From Rickettsia typhi (lineage in GTDB: Bacteria; Pseudomonadota; Alphaproteobacteria; Rickettsiales; JABSSG01): 44,564 bases of DNA. The DNA is taken from contig CAMDPW010000008.1 of the NCBI GenBank assembly GCA_945905715.1, positions 1 to 44,564 of the forward strand, given 5' to 3'. Below, one piece after another: positions 28,985 through 37,184 of this stretch; the stretch's first letter is position 1; every line of letters starts with the position of its first letter. The notes under the pieces were generated by a model. That model saw only the letters and a program-made list of their open reading frames with translations. It was not told where the DNA came from and searched no databases. The translations under genes were made by a program, and so were the position numbers.

Positions 28985-29289
28985 TCAAGTGTAATTCAAT
29001 TATTCAAAATATGACAGCAAACGCCGCGTAGTGGCGAATACAAAAAACAGAATTTCGTAAAGTTTTGTGAGAAAATTCATAGCAGAAGTTGAAGTTTTTA
29101 GTGAGAATGTAGAGAAACCAATGATAGTGAGACCGTATGCATTTTCGGTAGTGTTGCAAATTTTTAGTAAGCTGAATATTCTTAAATTATGGTTCTGTTG
29201 CATCTGTGATACATGAACTTGAAAGGCAGTAAAATCGCAACATTTAGATGCGTTAAGACATCATAGTTACAAAATTCTCAAAGACAGAA
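28985..29289. other. Decayed sequence, no identified gene
   Basis: No supported frame. A 67-codon minus-strand frame has no recognisable motif. It adjoins a transposase remnant and is probably part of the same IS decay zone. Confidence 0.4.
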
Positions 29290-29990
29290 ACGTTATCAAT
29301 TTGATCCAATAATTCGTCCTTTTTTAATCATACGAATACATTCTATCCCTGTAATATGGATTGCATTGATCGCTGGTGTTGTCCCATACAGTGCATCACC
29401 ATTGATTATAACGCCTAGTTTACTATGATCCTTCCTAAACTTATCCATAAAATGCATGAACACATTGACCTCACAATCCTCTTTAAGTTCACCATCTTGT
29501 ACGCATCTCTCTTCTGGCATCATTGGTATGAATCTGTCTTAAACCTGGCTTTACTACTAGCTCCTTGTAAAGTCTAGTGACAATGATATTTATGCTTCTC
29601 AGTTCCGCGTGTGAGGCATGTCTTACAGCTAATATCCTGAGAACTGAAATATTGTGTGCCATCAATATTTAATAGATATTTACCTGAAAAATTTGATATT
29701 GTTCAAGCTGCTTTCCTCGTTACAGTCTCATAAAGAAGTCATTATATATTGGTCTAAATATTGAGTCAGTATCAACTATATCAATTATATTTCGCATGCC
29801 AGTATCTGTAGAAATGCTACTAACACCAAACATACTACGTAATTGTCTTTGCTTGTTGTTTTCAGTTCTCCTTTGGAAGTCTAATAAAAAAGAAGATTGA
29901 AAATACATACAGGCAAGACCCGGGAGCATTACATCTGTTATTGAATTGCTTATATTCAACGCTCTTTTATCAGATACTAAATCACATTAT
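29290..29990 (-). pseudogene. Transposase remnant with several frameshifts
   Basis: On the minus strand, pieces of one DDE transposase can be read in changing frames: an N-terminal part (ITDVMLPGLACMYFQS, STDTGMRNIIDIVD), a middle part read around 29540-29680 (DGTQYFSSQDISC, CLTRGTEKHKYHCH) and a later part (GVIINGDALYGTTPAI). The order and spacing match a single DDE transposase family with the DGTQYFSS and DGLYATTP-type motifs. In-frame stops and shifts make it dead. The exact IS family was not determined. Confidence 0.7.
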
Positions 29991-30349
29991 TTTCGAACAG
30001 ATTCAATCAGTCATTTGAAACTTAAATGTTTTTTTGAATGCATTGAGATCTCTATAGAATATTTATTAAATCCCATCTTTAGATAATGCATTTCTTACTA
30101 CTAAATCTTACATAATTCATTACGAAAACTGTTTTTTTATTGTAACCGGTCATGCGAAGCATACTTTGAATTATGGAGCTAAAGGCTGGATAAATGCTAG
30201 TTACAATACATAAACTTATTACGTTAATCTTGATTGACAGGTATAATATTAAGAATGACGATCAACGGCGAGATGGTTGTATAAATCCATTTTTTTAACC
30301 TGGAAATTACTATTTGTTGAGTAACGTTTTTAATGAGGAGAGATGAATT

Positions 30350-31904
30350 ATGACAGGAACTTTTTCAATAATAGGTTGGGTACCCTAACTATAGAACTTA
30401 TGGCACAAACTATCAACCAAGTAACATACCATCATCTGGTATTGATAAGATAAATTATGCATTTATCCAGATTGGAAATTGTCTACAAAATCCAGATACA
30501 GTATCAGACCAATGGAGAGAATATAAAAATACTAAAAAAATTACATGTAATGCCGCACCTCAACCAGGTTTTGCTACGGGAGAAATGTCTGGAAGAATAT
30601 ACAGTACAGACCCAAATTTAGATTTGTTAAAATGGCCTCCTAATAATGTTACATTATACAACGGTTTAGTACCTGGTACGAATATACCAGAAAAGTTGCC
30701 AAACTATTGGGCTTCTATATCTTCTGACATTTCTTTTAATCAATTTTGGAACTACGGTGTGCAATACAAGGCCTGGGATGCTAACGGTAATATTCAAAAA
30801 CTGACTGCTATGATTCCACATGTGTATCTCTCAGCTGGTGGATGATCCGGTAGTACCCAATTAATGAAAGCATTATCTCAAGATCCTACTGATCAAGTGA
30901 TGCACTTGCAAGATTTTATGTTCAAATTTTTACCAGCAGCTTTACCTGCCCAAAGTGAAAATGCTCAGCAATGGGGTATATACCCACCATTTTATCTCAA
31001 TAAAAATGAAACAGTAAGTGGTATAGAAGGCGTAGATATAGATTTCGAGCCATATTCAAATGATTGGTCACAAATGGCACCAGATGAGATAGAAGCTTAC
31101 ATGAATTATCTTACCAATATAGCCAATAATGGGAGAGTTGGAAAGCTTTCAGTCACGATAAGTGGTAATCCTAATGCTGTTACTGCTTTAGGAAGTGAAA
31201 ATATAAAAACATTGTTTAATATTGCAGAAACAGTCAACCTTATGACATATGATTATCATGGTGCTTTTGATAGTCCTGGTAAAACCAACTTCCATTCTCC
31301 ATTGTTTTGTAATCCAAATCTGGACAAACAAGACACGTTTAATACTAACTCCGCTGTCGATGTATGGGCTAAACAAGGGGTTGATCTTAAAAAATTGCTA
31401 ATAGGCGCTGTAGCTTATGGTAGAGAAGTAAGTAACGTTGAAGGAGCTACTGATATTAACAACTGTCTGTTCGCAAATTTTAACGACCAAAGTGGGAAAG
31501 CTCCTCTATATAATAATATTGGACTTGACAATACCGGAGTTGGCAACTCAATAAAACAAAGAGTTGATTCCGGAGAGTTAGTAGAGAAGTTCGACATTAA
31601 CTCTGGTTCAACATATGCCTGTAGCAAGGATTTTAAGACATTTGTTAGTTATGATACTTTAGATTCAGTAACACTTAAGGCCTGTTATGTTTTGCACAAA
31701 GGTTTGGGAGGAATAGCGCTCTGGGATCTTGGAAGTGATAAAGACAATTTATTAATCCAAAGAATCATCGATGTAAAAGCAAATAGTACACAATATTGTA
31801 CTGGTGATTTTAGTTATGATAACATAGATCATTTGATGACCCAATGCGGAACAGGTCTCGCTGGTCGTGATAAATCAACAACTTTAGATCATGAAGAATT
31901 ATAA
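30350..31904 (+). pseudogene. GH18 chitinase-like gene with two lesions, C-terminal HEEL
   Basis: The start ATG (30350) follows GAGGAGAG by 7 bases. The N-terminal MTGTFSIIGWVP meets CCC-TAA at 30383-30388. Reading +1 from there continues NYRTYGTNYQPS, the expected first GH18 strand. One TGA (30843-30845) replaces Trp in SxGGW (SAGG-stop-SGS). The remaining roughly 500 codons are open and carry the catalytic GVDIDFEP (DxxDxDxE), LMTYDYHG and ALWDLGSD. The protein would be about 517 residues, Cys-rich near the end, and finishes LDHEEL. GH18 enzymes cleave chitin or N-glycan chitobiose. It is either a young pseudogene or a recoded gene. No signal peptide is seen. Confidence 0.8.
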
Positions 31905-31932
31905 TGAAATATTGACACTACTTTAAAATAAC

Positions 31933-31975
31933 AGATGTCCGTGACAGGTCCTTTACTTATCAGTCACGGACATCT
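31933..31975 (+). terminator. Strong hairpin after the GH18 gene
   Basis: A perfect 13-bp inverted repeat (AGATGTCCGTGAC / GTCACGGACATCT) with a 17-nt loop begins 28 bp after the GH18 stop. No T-run follows, so it may be a factor-dependent terminator or an mRNA-stabilising stem. It argues against the upstream ATG (31935) as the start of the next gene. Confidence 0.5.
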
Positions 31976-32012
31976 CACTCCCACCTACTCACCTTGTGTT
32001 GAGGATGTTAGG

Positions 32013-32798
32013 TTGAATAAAAAACAGAAGATCATGTATTATATCAAGAAGAGTAATAAAATATTTTATGAAATTTTTGGTAGCGGTTCAAAAAATTTTA
32101 TATTATTGCATAATGCTGGAGGTAACCATCAATTTTTACGTTATCAAATCAATGCTTTCAGTGAAATTGGTAAGGTTGTAGGCATTGACATGCTTGGTCA
32201 TGGAAATAGCGACAAACCTATAAAGAAGTATGCAGTCTTAGAATATGCAGAAGATATAATAGAGCTCTGTAATTACTTAAATATAGATAAAGTAGTTGGC
32301 ATAGGCTTAAATTATGGTGCAAATGTATTGCTTCAACTAGCAGTTAATAAGCCTGAAATAATATCTAAGTTAATACTTATTGAGCCTCCTCTATTAATGA
32401 AACCAGAAACAGTTGATCGCATACAAGAGCACATGGGTCACTTAAGTAATTGTAAAATGACTGAATATGCTGAGATATTAGTAAAGCAGTCTTTTATAAA
32501 TACCACTAAGGAAAATCGTGAAATAGCAAAATCTTCATTTAAAACCATTAAAAAAGAAGTTTTATTCTCTATTTATACTAATCTCTTAGAATGGGATAAA
32601 TTAAGTAGAAATATAGTTGTTAACCTAAAAATACCATCTCTTTGTATATTAACTAATGGATCTTTATGCTCTGGTGCTGATTTACTACAAATCAACCCAC
32701 AAATAGAGATTGGTAAAGTTGTTGGCTCGTTATATTGGACTACTTTAGAAGTACCTGATCAGGTTAATTCAATGATACTAAGGTTCCTTGAGCTATAA
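32013..32798 (+). CDS. Alpha/beta-hydrolase-fold protein lacking Ser and His catalytic residues
   Basis: The start is set at TTG 32013, because GAGGA (32001-32005) is 7 bases upstream; the frame extends back to an ATG at 31935, but that part lies in a perfect hairpin. The 261-residue product follows the alpha/beta-hydrolase pattern: LLHNAGGNHQF (oxyanion loop), VVGIDMLGHGNSDKP, and the nucleophile elbow, which reads GLNYG in place of GxSxG, so Ser is Asn. Near the C-terminus, where the catalytic His is expected before a PEQVN-like motif, the sequence is LYWTTLEVPDQVN with no His. It therefore looks like a pseudoenzyme. The substrate is unknown. Confidence 0.75.
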   Translation: MNKKQKIMYYIKKSNKIFYEIFGSGSKNFILLHNAGGNHQFLRYQINAFSEIGKVVGIDMLGHGNSDKPIKKYAVLEYAEDIIELCNYLNIDKVVGIGLNYGANVLLQLAVNKPEIISKLILIEPPLLMKPETVDRIQEHMGHLSNCKMTEYAEILVKQSFINTTKENREIAKSSFKTIKKEVLFSIYTNLLEWDKLSRNIVVNLKIPSLCILTNGSLCSGADLLQINPQIEIGKVVGSLYWTTLEVPDQVNSMILRFLEL

Positions 32799-33012
32799 CT
32801 TAGTCAAAGAATTTAAAGAGGAAAACCAATTGAGTAGAAAATATCAAATATAATTGTGACATCTGGCATGACATAGAAGTTGGAGATGAAAGTTCTCTAT
32901 GGGCTGATTTGAAGTAGTCCATTAGCCTAGACAAGGTAAGTTTCATGAGAGGCTAGCCGAAGGAAGTTGATGGCAAAATAAGGTTGAGATAAGCAAAACT
33001 ATACAACATTCA
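32799..33012. other. Short decayed spacer
   Basis: No supported gene between the hydrolase and the IS256-like remnant. Confidence 0.4.
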
Positions 33013-33210
33013 AATATCAATAAAGCAGTGGATTTATTATTAGAAGAAGATGTTGAGTTAAGCAACGCTCTTAACAAATGAGGATTAGTTAAGCAATTAA
33101 CCAAGGCTATATTAGAGCATGTAATAATAATAGAAATAGATAATCATCTAGAGAGGTTCGTTAGCTGCTCTGGACTTGATAGTACCCACAACGGCAGCTA
33201 CGCAATATTA
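33013..33210 (+). pseudogene. IS256-family transposase N-terminal remnant
   Basis: The frame reads AVDLLLEEDVELSNALNK, a TGA stop, then GLVKQLTKAILEHVIIIEIDNHLE and a degenerate NGSYA. This matches the start of IS256 (mutator) transposases, where LVKxLTxxxLExALxxEMDxHLGY is typical. It is dead. Confidence 0.65.
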
Positions 33211-33213
33211 AAT

Positions 33214-33369
33214 ATTAAAGAGGCGCACTTAAACTCTTATGATGCTGTTACTGAGATGAGGATTGGTATTGATAAGTTTATGGAGTGTTATAATTACAAC
33301 AAATCTCATCAATCTTTACAGTATCAAACTCCAGCAGAAGTATACTTACTTTCTAGAAAAATTGTATAG
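33214..33369 (+). pseudogene. IS3-family transposase C-terminal remnant
   Basis: The frame encodes GIDKFMECYNYNKSHQSL and YQTPAEVYL, the end of the IS3 OrfB integrase domain, where YNxxRPHQSLxYxTPxEVY is characteristic. Only the last 51 codons remain. Confidence 0.8.
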
Positions 33370-33577
33370 CTATGAAAATTATAATGTGATATAATGATAT
33401 TGTAGTATCGCCATCAAAACTATACTTAGCAAGCGATCGATTTTTTTGGTCCAGTTGATTAGGTGGCTTTAGTTCTTTTTAGGAAATTTTACCTTAGCCG
33501 TTCAGCTTTTGAGAAAAACCAAAACCACGCGATCTTGAGAGCGAAATAATTAACTGATATTTACTGAGGTACAACTA

Positions 33578-34159
33578 GTGAGTAATACAAAAGAAAAATT
33601 AGAAGTAATCTTTCATAGTAGCTCTGTAAGAGAATACATTACAAAAGTAGTAGACGCATTAAAAAGTACTGGTACTATTTTTAACAGCTTTGCTTCTATA
33701 TCTTCCAACCTCTATGTCATGGATGACACAGAGCTTAAGTTTTATAAAAATAACCAAGGCATGCATTTTAATTCTACTGAAGATGAATTATTATATGATG
33801 GAGGTAATTTTCACGCTCCTGGACTGATGTTTTCATTATATCCAGAATTTACAGTCGCCCAAAAAGCAAGGTGTTTTGTTAACGCAGCACAAATTGTGAA
33901 AGACAGATTATCCAACAATGATAACAGTCCTTACGAGATCTTAATTCATAATTATAAAGAAAGTTGTATATACATTACTGACTGTAGTACTAAAATTTCT
34001 CTTAGCACACCTACTGATATACTCACTAACCTTGTTAAAGAATGCGATAAGTTGCATGTGTTTGCAACTGCATTAGATAACGATATCAGAGCATTTGTTG
34101 AAGAAACCGTGGAAATTATAGGCAAAGGAGTGACTATTGAGCTACATACTGAGCTGTAA
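33578..34159 (+). CDS. Unknown 193-aa protein, C-terminal HTEL
   Basis: I do not recognise this protein. GTG is used as start, supported by GAGGT (33566-33570) 7 bases upstream. The protein is soluble-looking, with mixed helices and strands, scattered Cys residues (including YKESCIYITDCSTK), and no signal peptide or membrane span. It ends IELHTEL. HTEL is a variant ER-retrieval tetrapeptide used by some eukaryotic carboxylesterases. It lies at the right edge of the accessory zone after IS remnants. The frame is open and starts well, so it is probably expressed. Confidence 0.7.
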   Translation: MSNTKEKLEVIFHSSSVREYITKVVDALKSTGTIFNSFASISSNLYVMDDTELKFYKNNQGMHFNSTEDELLYDGGNFHAPGLMFSLYPEFTVAQKARCFVNAAQIVKDRLSNNDNSPYEILIHNYKESCIYITDCSTKISLSTPTDILTNLVKECDKLHVFATALDNDIRAFVEETVEIIGKGVTIELHTEL

Positions 34160-34273
34160 TTATTTTGACATGAATTTAAAGCAGGGTAACAGTTTTGAGC
34201 TCAATACACTAAAATATTACATTTAGAAGTCACTGTGACAATTTATAAAACACTCTAGCATTGAGCATTAGTT

Positions 34274-34429
34274 ATGATGGTATCTTTATTTATTCTTCTC
34301 TTGGTCAATCTGATTGTAATATGGCGTGGACAGCAACACGCGTCAATCTATCTGTTGATATTAAATTTAGTCATAGGTAGTGTAACGTTTGCTTATCACA
34401 TCACTTCACATATCAATATTCAGCTATAG
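34274..34429 (+). CDS. Small DUF5993-like membrane protein
   Basis: This 51-codon gene begins MMVSLFILLLVNLIVIWRG and continues with a second hydrophobic helix, then a His-containing end (FAYHITSHINIQL). The two-helix pattern with WRG between the helices resembles DUF5993 proteins, which often lie just upstream of dsbB. It ends 10 bp before the dsbB start and its stop overlaps the dsbB ribosome site. The function is unknown; a partner of DsbB is inferred. Confidence 0.7.
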   Translation: MMVSLFILLLVNLIVIWRGQQHASIYLLILNLVIGSVTFAYHITSHINIQL

Positions 34430-34439
34430 GAATAAAGAC

Positions 34440-35006
34440 ATGCGACCATCTGCAAATATTACCTCGATCAACTTAATAATTACCTCATTCGAAATTCTAG
34501 GATTATGCGTATTAATGATCTTGGCTCTATTGATTCAATTTTATTTAAAAGAACCGCCTTGCCCTCTTTGTCTATTGCAAAGATTTGGTTTTATGGGAAT
34601 AATGTTAGCAGTATCTTTAAATTTGCGCTTTGGATATAAAGCAAACCATACTGGACTATCTTTATTATTTGCAATTTTTACTGCCTTTGTAGCTCTACGA
34701 CAAATAGCTATACATATAGTACCTGGTAGCGGCTCTTACGGTAGTAAAATCCTTGGTCTACATTTATATACTTGGTCATTTGTTGTTTCAATTGCCTTTA
34801 TAATTTTTAACTGCATAGTTTTGTGTATAGAAAATTTACCAATTAATAAAGAAGTATCCAATAAAACCCAGAATAAAACTTACATTGCACTGTTTTTTAT
34901 TGTTGGTACTATTATTCTAATCAATCTAGTGTCAACTTTTTTCGAGTGTGGACTTGGCTCTTGCCCAGAAAATCCAGTAACTTATATGATAGCAACCTAT
35001 TTTTAA
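34440..35006 (+). CDS. dsbB: Disulfide bond formation protein, DsbB family
   Basis: The start is ATG 34440, supported by AGGAA (34428-34432); an upstream in-frame ATG (34389) lies inside the preceding small gene. The 188-residue protein has about five membrane spans and the quinone-linked active-site pair in PPCPLCLLQRFGF. A second Cys pair lies near the C-terminus (ECGLGSCPENP). The HIVPGSGSYGSKILGLHLYTW segment is characteristic of this DsbB branch. It reoxidises a periplasmic DsbA-like oxidase by passing electrons to quinone, and so supports disulfides in exported proteins. Confidence 0.93.
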   Translation: MRPSANITSINLIITSFEILGLCVLMILALLIQFYLKEPPCPLCLLQRFGFMGIMLAVSLNLRFGYKANHTGLSLLFAIFTAFVALRQIAIHIVPGSGSYGSKILGLHLYTWSFVVSIAFIIFNCIVLCIENLPINKEVSNKTQNKTYIALFFIVGTIILINLVSTFFECGLGSCPENPVTYMIATYF

Positions 35007-35116
35007 ATTTCCTTAAGGTTATTAACTTCTATCTTGTTGTATAATTACAGTAAGGCTTTACACTTTTTCAAATTCAGAGTAAAAACTACTAAACTATTTA
35101 TTTGTAGGAGGTATTT

Positions 35117-36001
35117 ATGAGTGTGAATATTACTGGCATACTAACAGCAATAATTACGCCCTTTAAGGGTGATAAAATTGATGAGCAAGCTTTCGAAAAA
35201 TTAATTGAATATCAAATTAAAAACGGCATTAATGGCTTAGTTCCTTGTGGCTCAACAGGAGAATGTTCTACCTTAAGTGATGAGGAAGTGTTACGTGTCA
35301 TACAATTATGCGCTGATATTACAAAAAAGCGTGTCCCAATAATTGCTAATGTAGGATCAAATAATACCACTAAAACTATCGTCTTTGCTCAGAAAGTCGC
35401 TAGATTAAATATTGATGCCGTGATGATAGTCGTACCTTACTATAACAAGCCTACTCAAAAAGGGATATATCAACATTTCAAAGCAATTCACGACTCCACA
35501 GACTTACCTATCATATTATACAATGTACCTGGCAGAACCGTCACTGACATGTTATCTGAAACTGTACTTAAATTAACTGAGTTGGTAAGAATTGTAGCAA
35601 TTAAAGATGCTACTTCAGATCTAACACGTCCATTACAAGTACTAAGCCAACTAAAACGTAAGGACTTTGCTATGTTAAGTGGAGAAGATGCTACTTTTGT
35701 AGCATTTAATGCAAGTGGTGGCAAAGGTTGTATTTCTGTTGCTTCGAATGCAATGCCAGCACAAATGGTAGAAATTCAAAAATTATGTGAACAAGGCAAC
35801 TACCATCAAGCTTTAGAAAAACAACTACAACTCATGCCACTATATGAAATTTTATTCTGCGAGACTAATCCAGTTCCAATAAAATACGTGCTATGGTTAA
35901 TGGGATTATGTCATGAAGAAGTAAGGCTACCACTTTGCAAACTAAGTGAACAAAACAAAAAAAATGTCAAATCTACTCTTGAGATGCTTGAATTGATATG
36001 A
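35117..36001 (+). CDS. dapA: 4-hydroxy-tetrahydrodipicolinate synthase
   Basis: This TIM-barrel lyase of 294 residues condenses pyruvate with aspartate semialdehyde, the first step to diaminopimelate and lysine. The PCGSTGECSTLS motif, Tyr in ILYNVPGRT and Schiff-base Lys in VAIKDATSD are intact. A perfect AGGAGG (35106-35111) precedes the ATG. The stop overlaps the smpB start (ATGA). DAP synthesis fits the retained PBP2: the organism makes peptidoglycan precursors. A TATAAT at 35040-35045 may be its -10 box. Confidence 0.95.
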   Translation: MSVNITGILTAIITPFKGDKIDEQAFEKLIEYQIKNGINGLVPCGSTGECSTLSDEEVLRVIQLCADITKKRVPIIANVGSNNTTKTIVFAQKVARLNIDAVMIVVPYYNKPTQKGIYQHFKAIHDSTDLPIILYNVPGRTVTDMLSETVLKLTELVRIVAIKDATSDLTRPLQVLSQLKRKDFAMLSGEDATFVAFNASGGKGCISVASNAMPAQMVEIQKLCEQGNYHQALEKQLQLMPLYEILFCETNPVPIKYVLWLMGLCHEEVRLPLCKLSEQNKKNVKSTLEMLELI

Positions 36002-36447
36002 AGATAATTGCCACTAACCGCAAAGCAAGTTTTAACTATTTTATCGAAGAAAAATTCGAGGCTGGCATTATTTTAACTGGCAGCGAAGTAAAATCCTTGC
36101 GTGCTGGCAAAGTCAGTATAGATGAATCTTACGTAGGAGACATAAAAGGCGAATTATATTTATTAAATGCCTTTATTTCTAAATATACTCAATCAAACCG
36201 CTTTAATCATGACGAGACTAGACCAAGAAAGCTACTTTTACATACAAATCAAATTAACAAACTTTTAGGAAATCTTAAAAAAAATGGTAAGACAATTATT
36301 GCTCTGCAACTATATTTTAATAAAAACAACAAAGTAAAGATAGAAATTTCTTTAGCTTCGGGCAAGAAGCTTTTTGATAAAAGAGCTGTCATTAAAGAAC
36401 GAGACTGGAAGAGAGAAAAGTCAAGGTTACTTACAACTAGTAAGTAA
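35998..36447 (+). CDS. smpB: SsrA-binding protein
   Basis: This 149-residue SmpB binds tmRNA and brings it to stalled ribosomes. Family motifs: NRKASFNYFIEEKFEAGI, LTGSEVKSLRAGK, DESYV, and the C-terminal DKRAVIKERDWKREKSR tail, which acts as a codon mimic. It overlaps dapA by 4 bp, the usual alphaproteobacterial order. The tmRNA gene is not in this window. Confidence 0.95.
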   Translation: MKIIATNRKASFNYFIEEKFEAGIILTGSEVKSLRAGKVSIDESYVGDIKGELYLLNAFISKYTQSNRFNHDETRPRKLLLHTNQINKLLGNLKKNGKTIIALQLYFNKNNKVKIEISLASGKKLFDKRAVIKERDWKREKSRLLTTSK

Positions 36448-36455
36448 TATATTTA

Positions 36456-36487
36456 CAATTAACGCTTTAAGAAAGCGTTTAATTGTG
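36456..36487 (+). terminator. Hairpin between smpB and carD
   Basis: ACAATTAACGCTTT and AAAGCGTTTAATTGT form a long stem with one bulged A and a 3-nt loop directly after smpB. There is no clear T-run. It overlaps the upstream part of the carD promoter. Confidence 0.5.
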
Positions 36488-36488
36488 C

Positions 36489-36494
36489 TATAAT
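36489..36494 (+). promoter_or_regulatory. Putative -10 box of carD
   Basis: A perfect TATAAT lies 55 bp before the carD start. The -35 position (36466-36471) falls in the hairpin loop and does not match consensus, as might be expected for a promoter that needs an activator. Confidence 0.4.
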
Positions 36495-36548
36495 GTTCCA
36501 TATAATTATCTGATTAATCAAAATCATAGACATAGACATAGAGGTATT

Positions 36549-37055
36549 ATGATAACTGATATGAATTTTAAAGCAGGGGACAGTGTTGTTTATCCATCTC
36601 ATGGTGTTGGTAAAATTGTTGACACAGAGTTGCAAACAATTGGTGGTATAGAGATGCAGTTTTATGTCATTCATTTTGAAAAAGAAAAAATGTCATTAAG
36701 GATTCCAGTCAGAAAAGCTAGAAAATCTGGTTTAAGATCTCTTAGCACTGATAATGAAGTAGAAAAAGTGTTAGAAGTTCTTCGGAGTAGACCAAAAACA
36801 AGTAAAGGAATGTGGAGTAGGAGAGCAAATGAATATGAACTAAAAATCAATTCTGGTGCACTTTCTTTAATTGCTGAAGTAGTAAGAGACCTATACAAAA
36901 ACGTTGATGATCCAGATCGCTCATATAGTGAAAGATTAATTTACGAATCAGCTCTAAATCGCCTATCAAGTGAATTCGCAGCTTTGAATCAAATAGAGCA
37001 TACTGTGGCAATTAGTCAAATAATTGACGTTATTAGAGAGAAGCAAGTAGCTTAA
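36549..37055 (+). CDS. carD: CarD-family transcriptional regulator
   Basis: The start ATG 36549 has GAGG (36541-36544) just upstream; the frame extends back to 36483, but those 22 codons overlap the promoter. The 168-residue protein has the RNA-polymerase-interacting domain (FKAGDSVVYPSHGVGKI, YVIHFEKEKMSLRIPV) and a helical DNA-binding C-terminal part (YSERLIYESALNRLSSE). CarD stabilises open complexes at rRNA and other promoters. A short CATAGA triplicate (36525-36542) precedes the start. Confidence 0.93.
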   Translation: MITDMNFKAGDSVVYPSHGVGKIVDTELQTIGGIEMQFYVIHFEKEKMSLRIPVRKARKSGLRSLSTDNEVEKVLEVLRSRPKTSKGMWSRRANEYELKINSGALSLIAEVVRDLYKNVDDPDRSYSERLIYESALNRLSSEFAALNQIEHTVAISQIIDVIREKQVA

Positions 37056-37184
37056 TCTCGTGCTCAATAAATGAACTAATCAAAAATAATAACTGAACCA
37101 ATTCACAAAAAATACAACTGGTATTTTACTTGCAGCCTCACTTGGTTTATTGTAGAATGTCACTCAATAAATTTGATATAATAT

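Noticed and set aside
30843-30845. TGA for Trp in the GH18 gene as evidence of a changed genetic code (UGA = Trp).
   Set aside because: TGA is used as a normal stop in lpxK, queA, dapA, the PAP2 gene, the sulfotransferase and the transposase, often in ATGA overlaps, so a general reassignment is excluded.
31935-32012. ATG at 31935 as the start of the alpha/beta-hydrolase.
   Set aside because: These codons lie in a perfect 13-bp hairpin after the GH18 gene and show no fold homology; TTG 32013 has a good ribosome site.
28973-32798. C-termini VIDE (sulfotransferase) and FLEL (hydrolase) as more ER-retrieval signals.
   Set aside because: VIDE does not end in L. FLEL lacks the basic or His residue and the acidic third-last residue of the consensus. 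They were not counted.
36525-36542. CATAGA triplicate before carD as a phase-variable tract.
   Set aside because: Only three imperfect units, upstream of the start; too short to support phase variation.
36483-36548. Upstream ATG start for carD.
   Set aside because: It overlaps the TATAAT box and lacks a ribosome site, and the CarD domain begins after the ATG at 36549.
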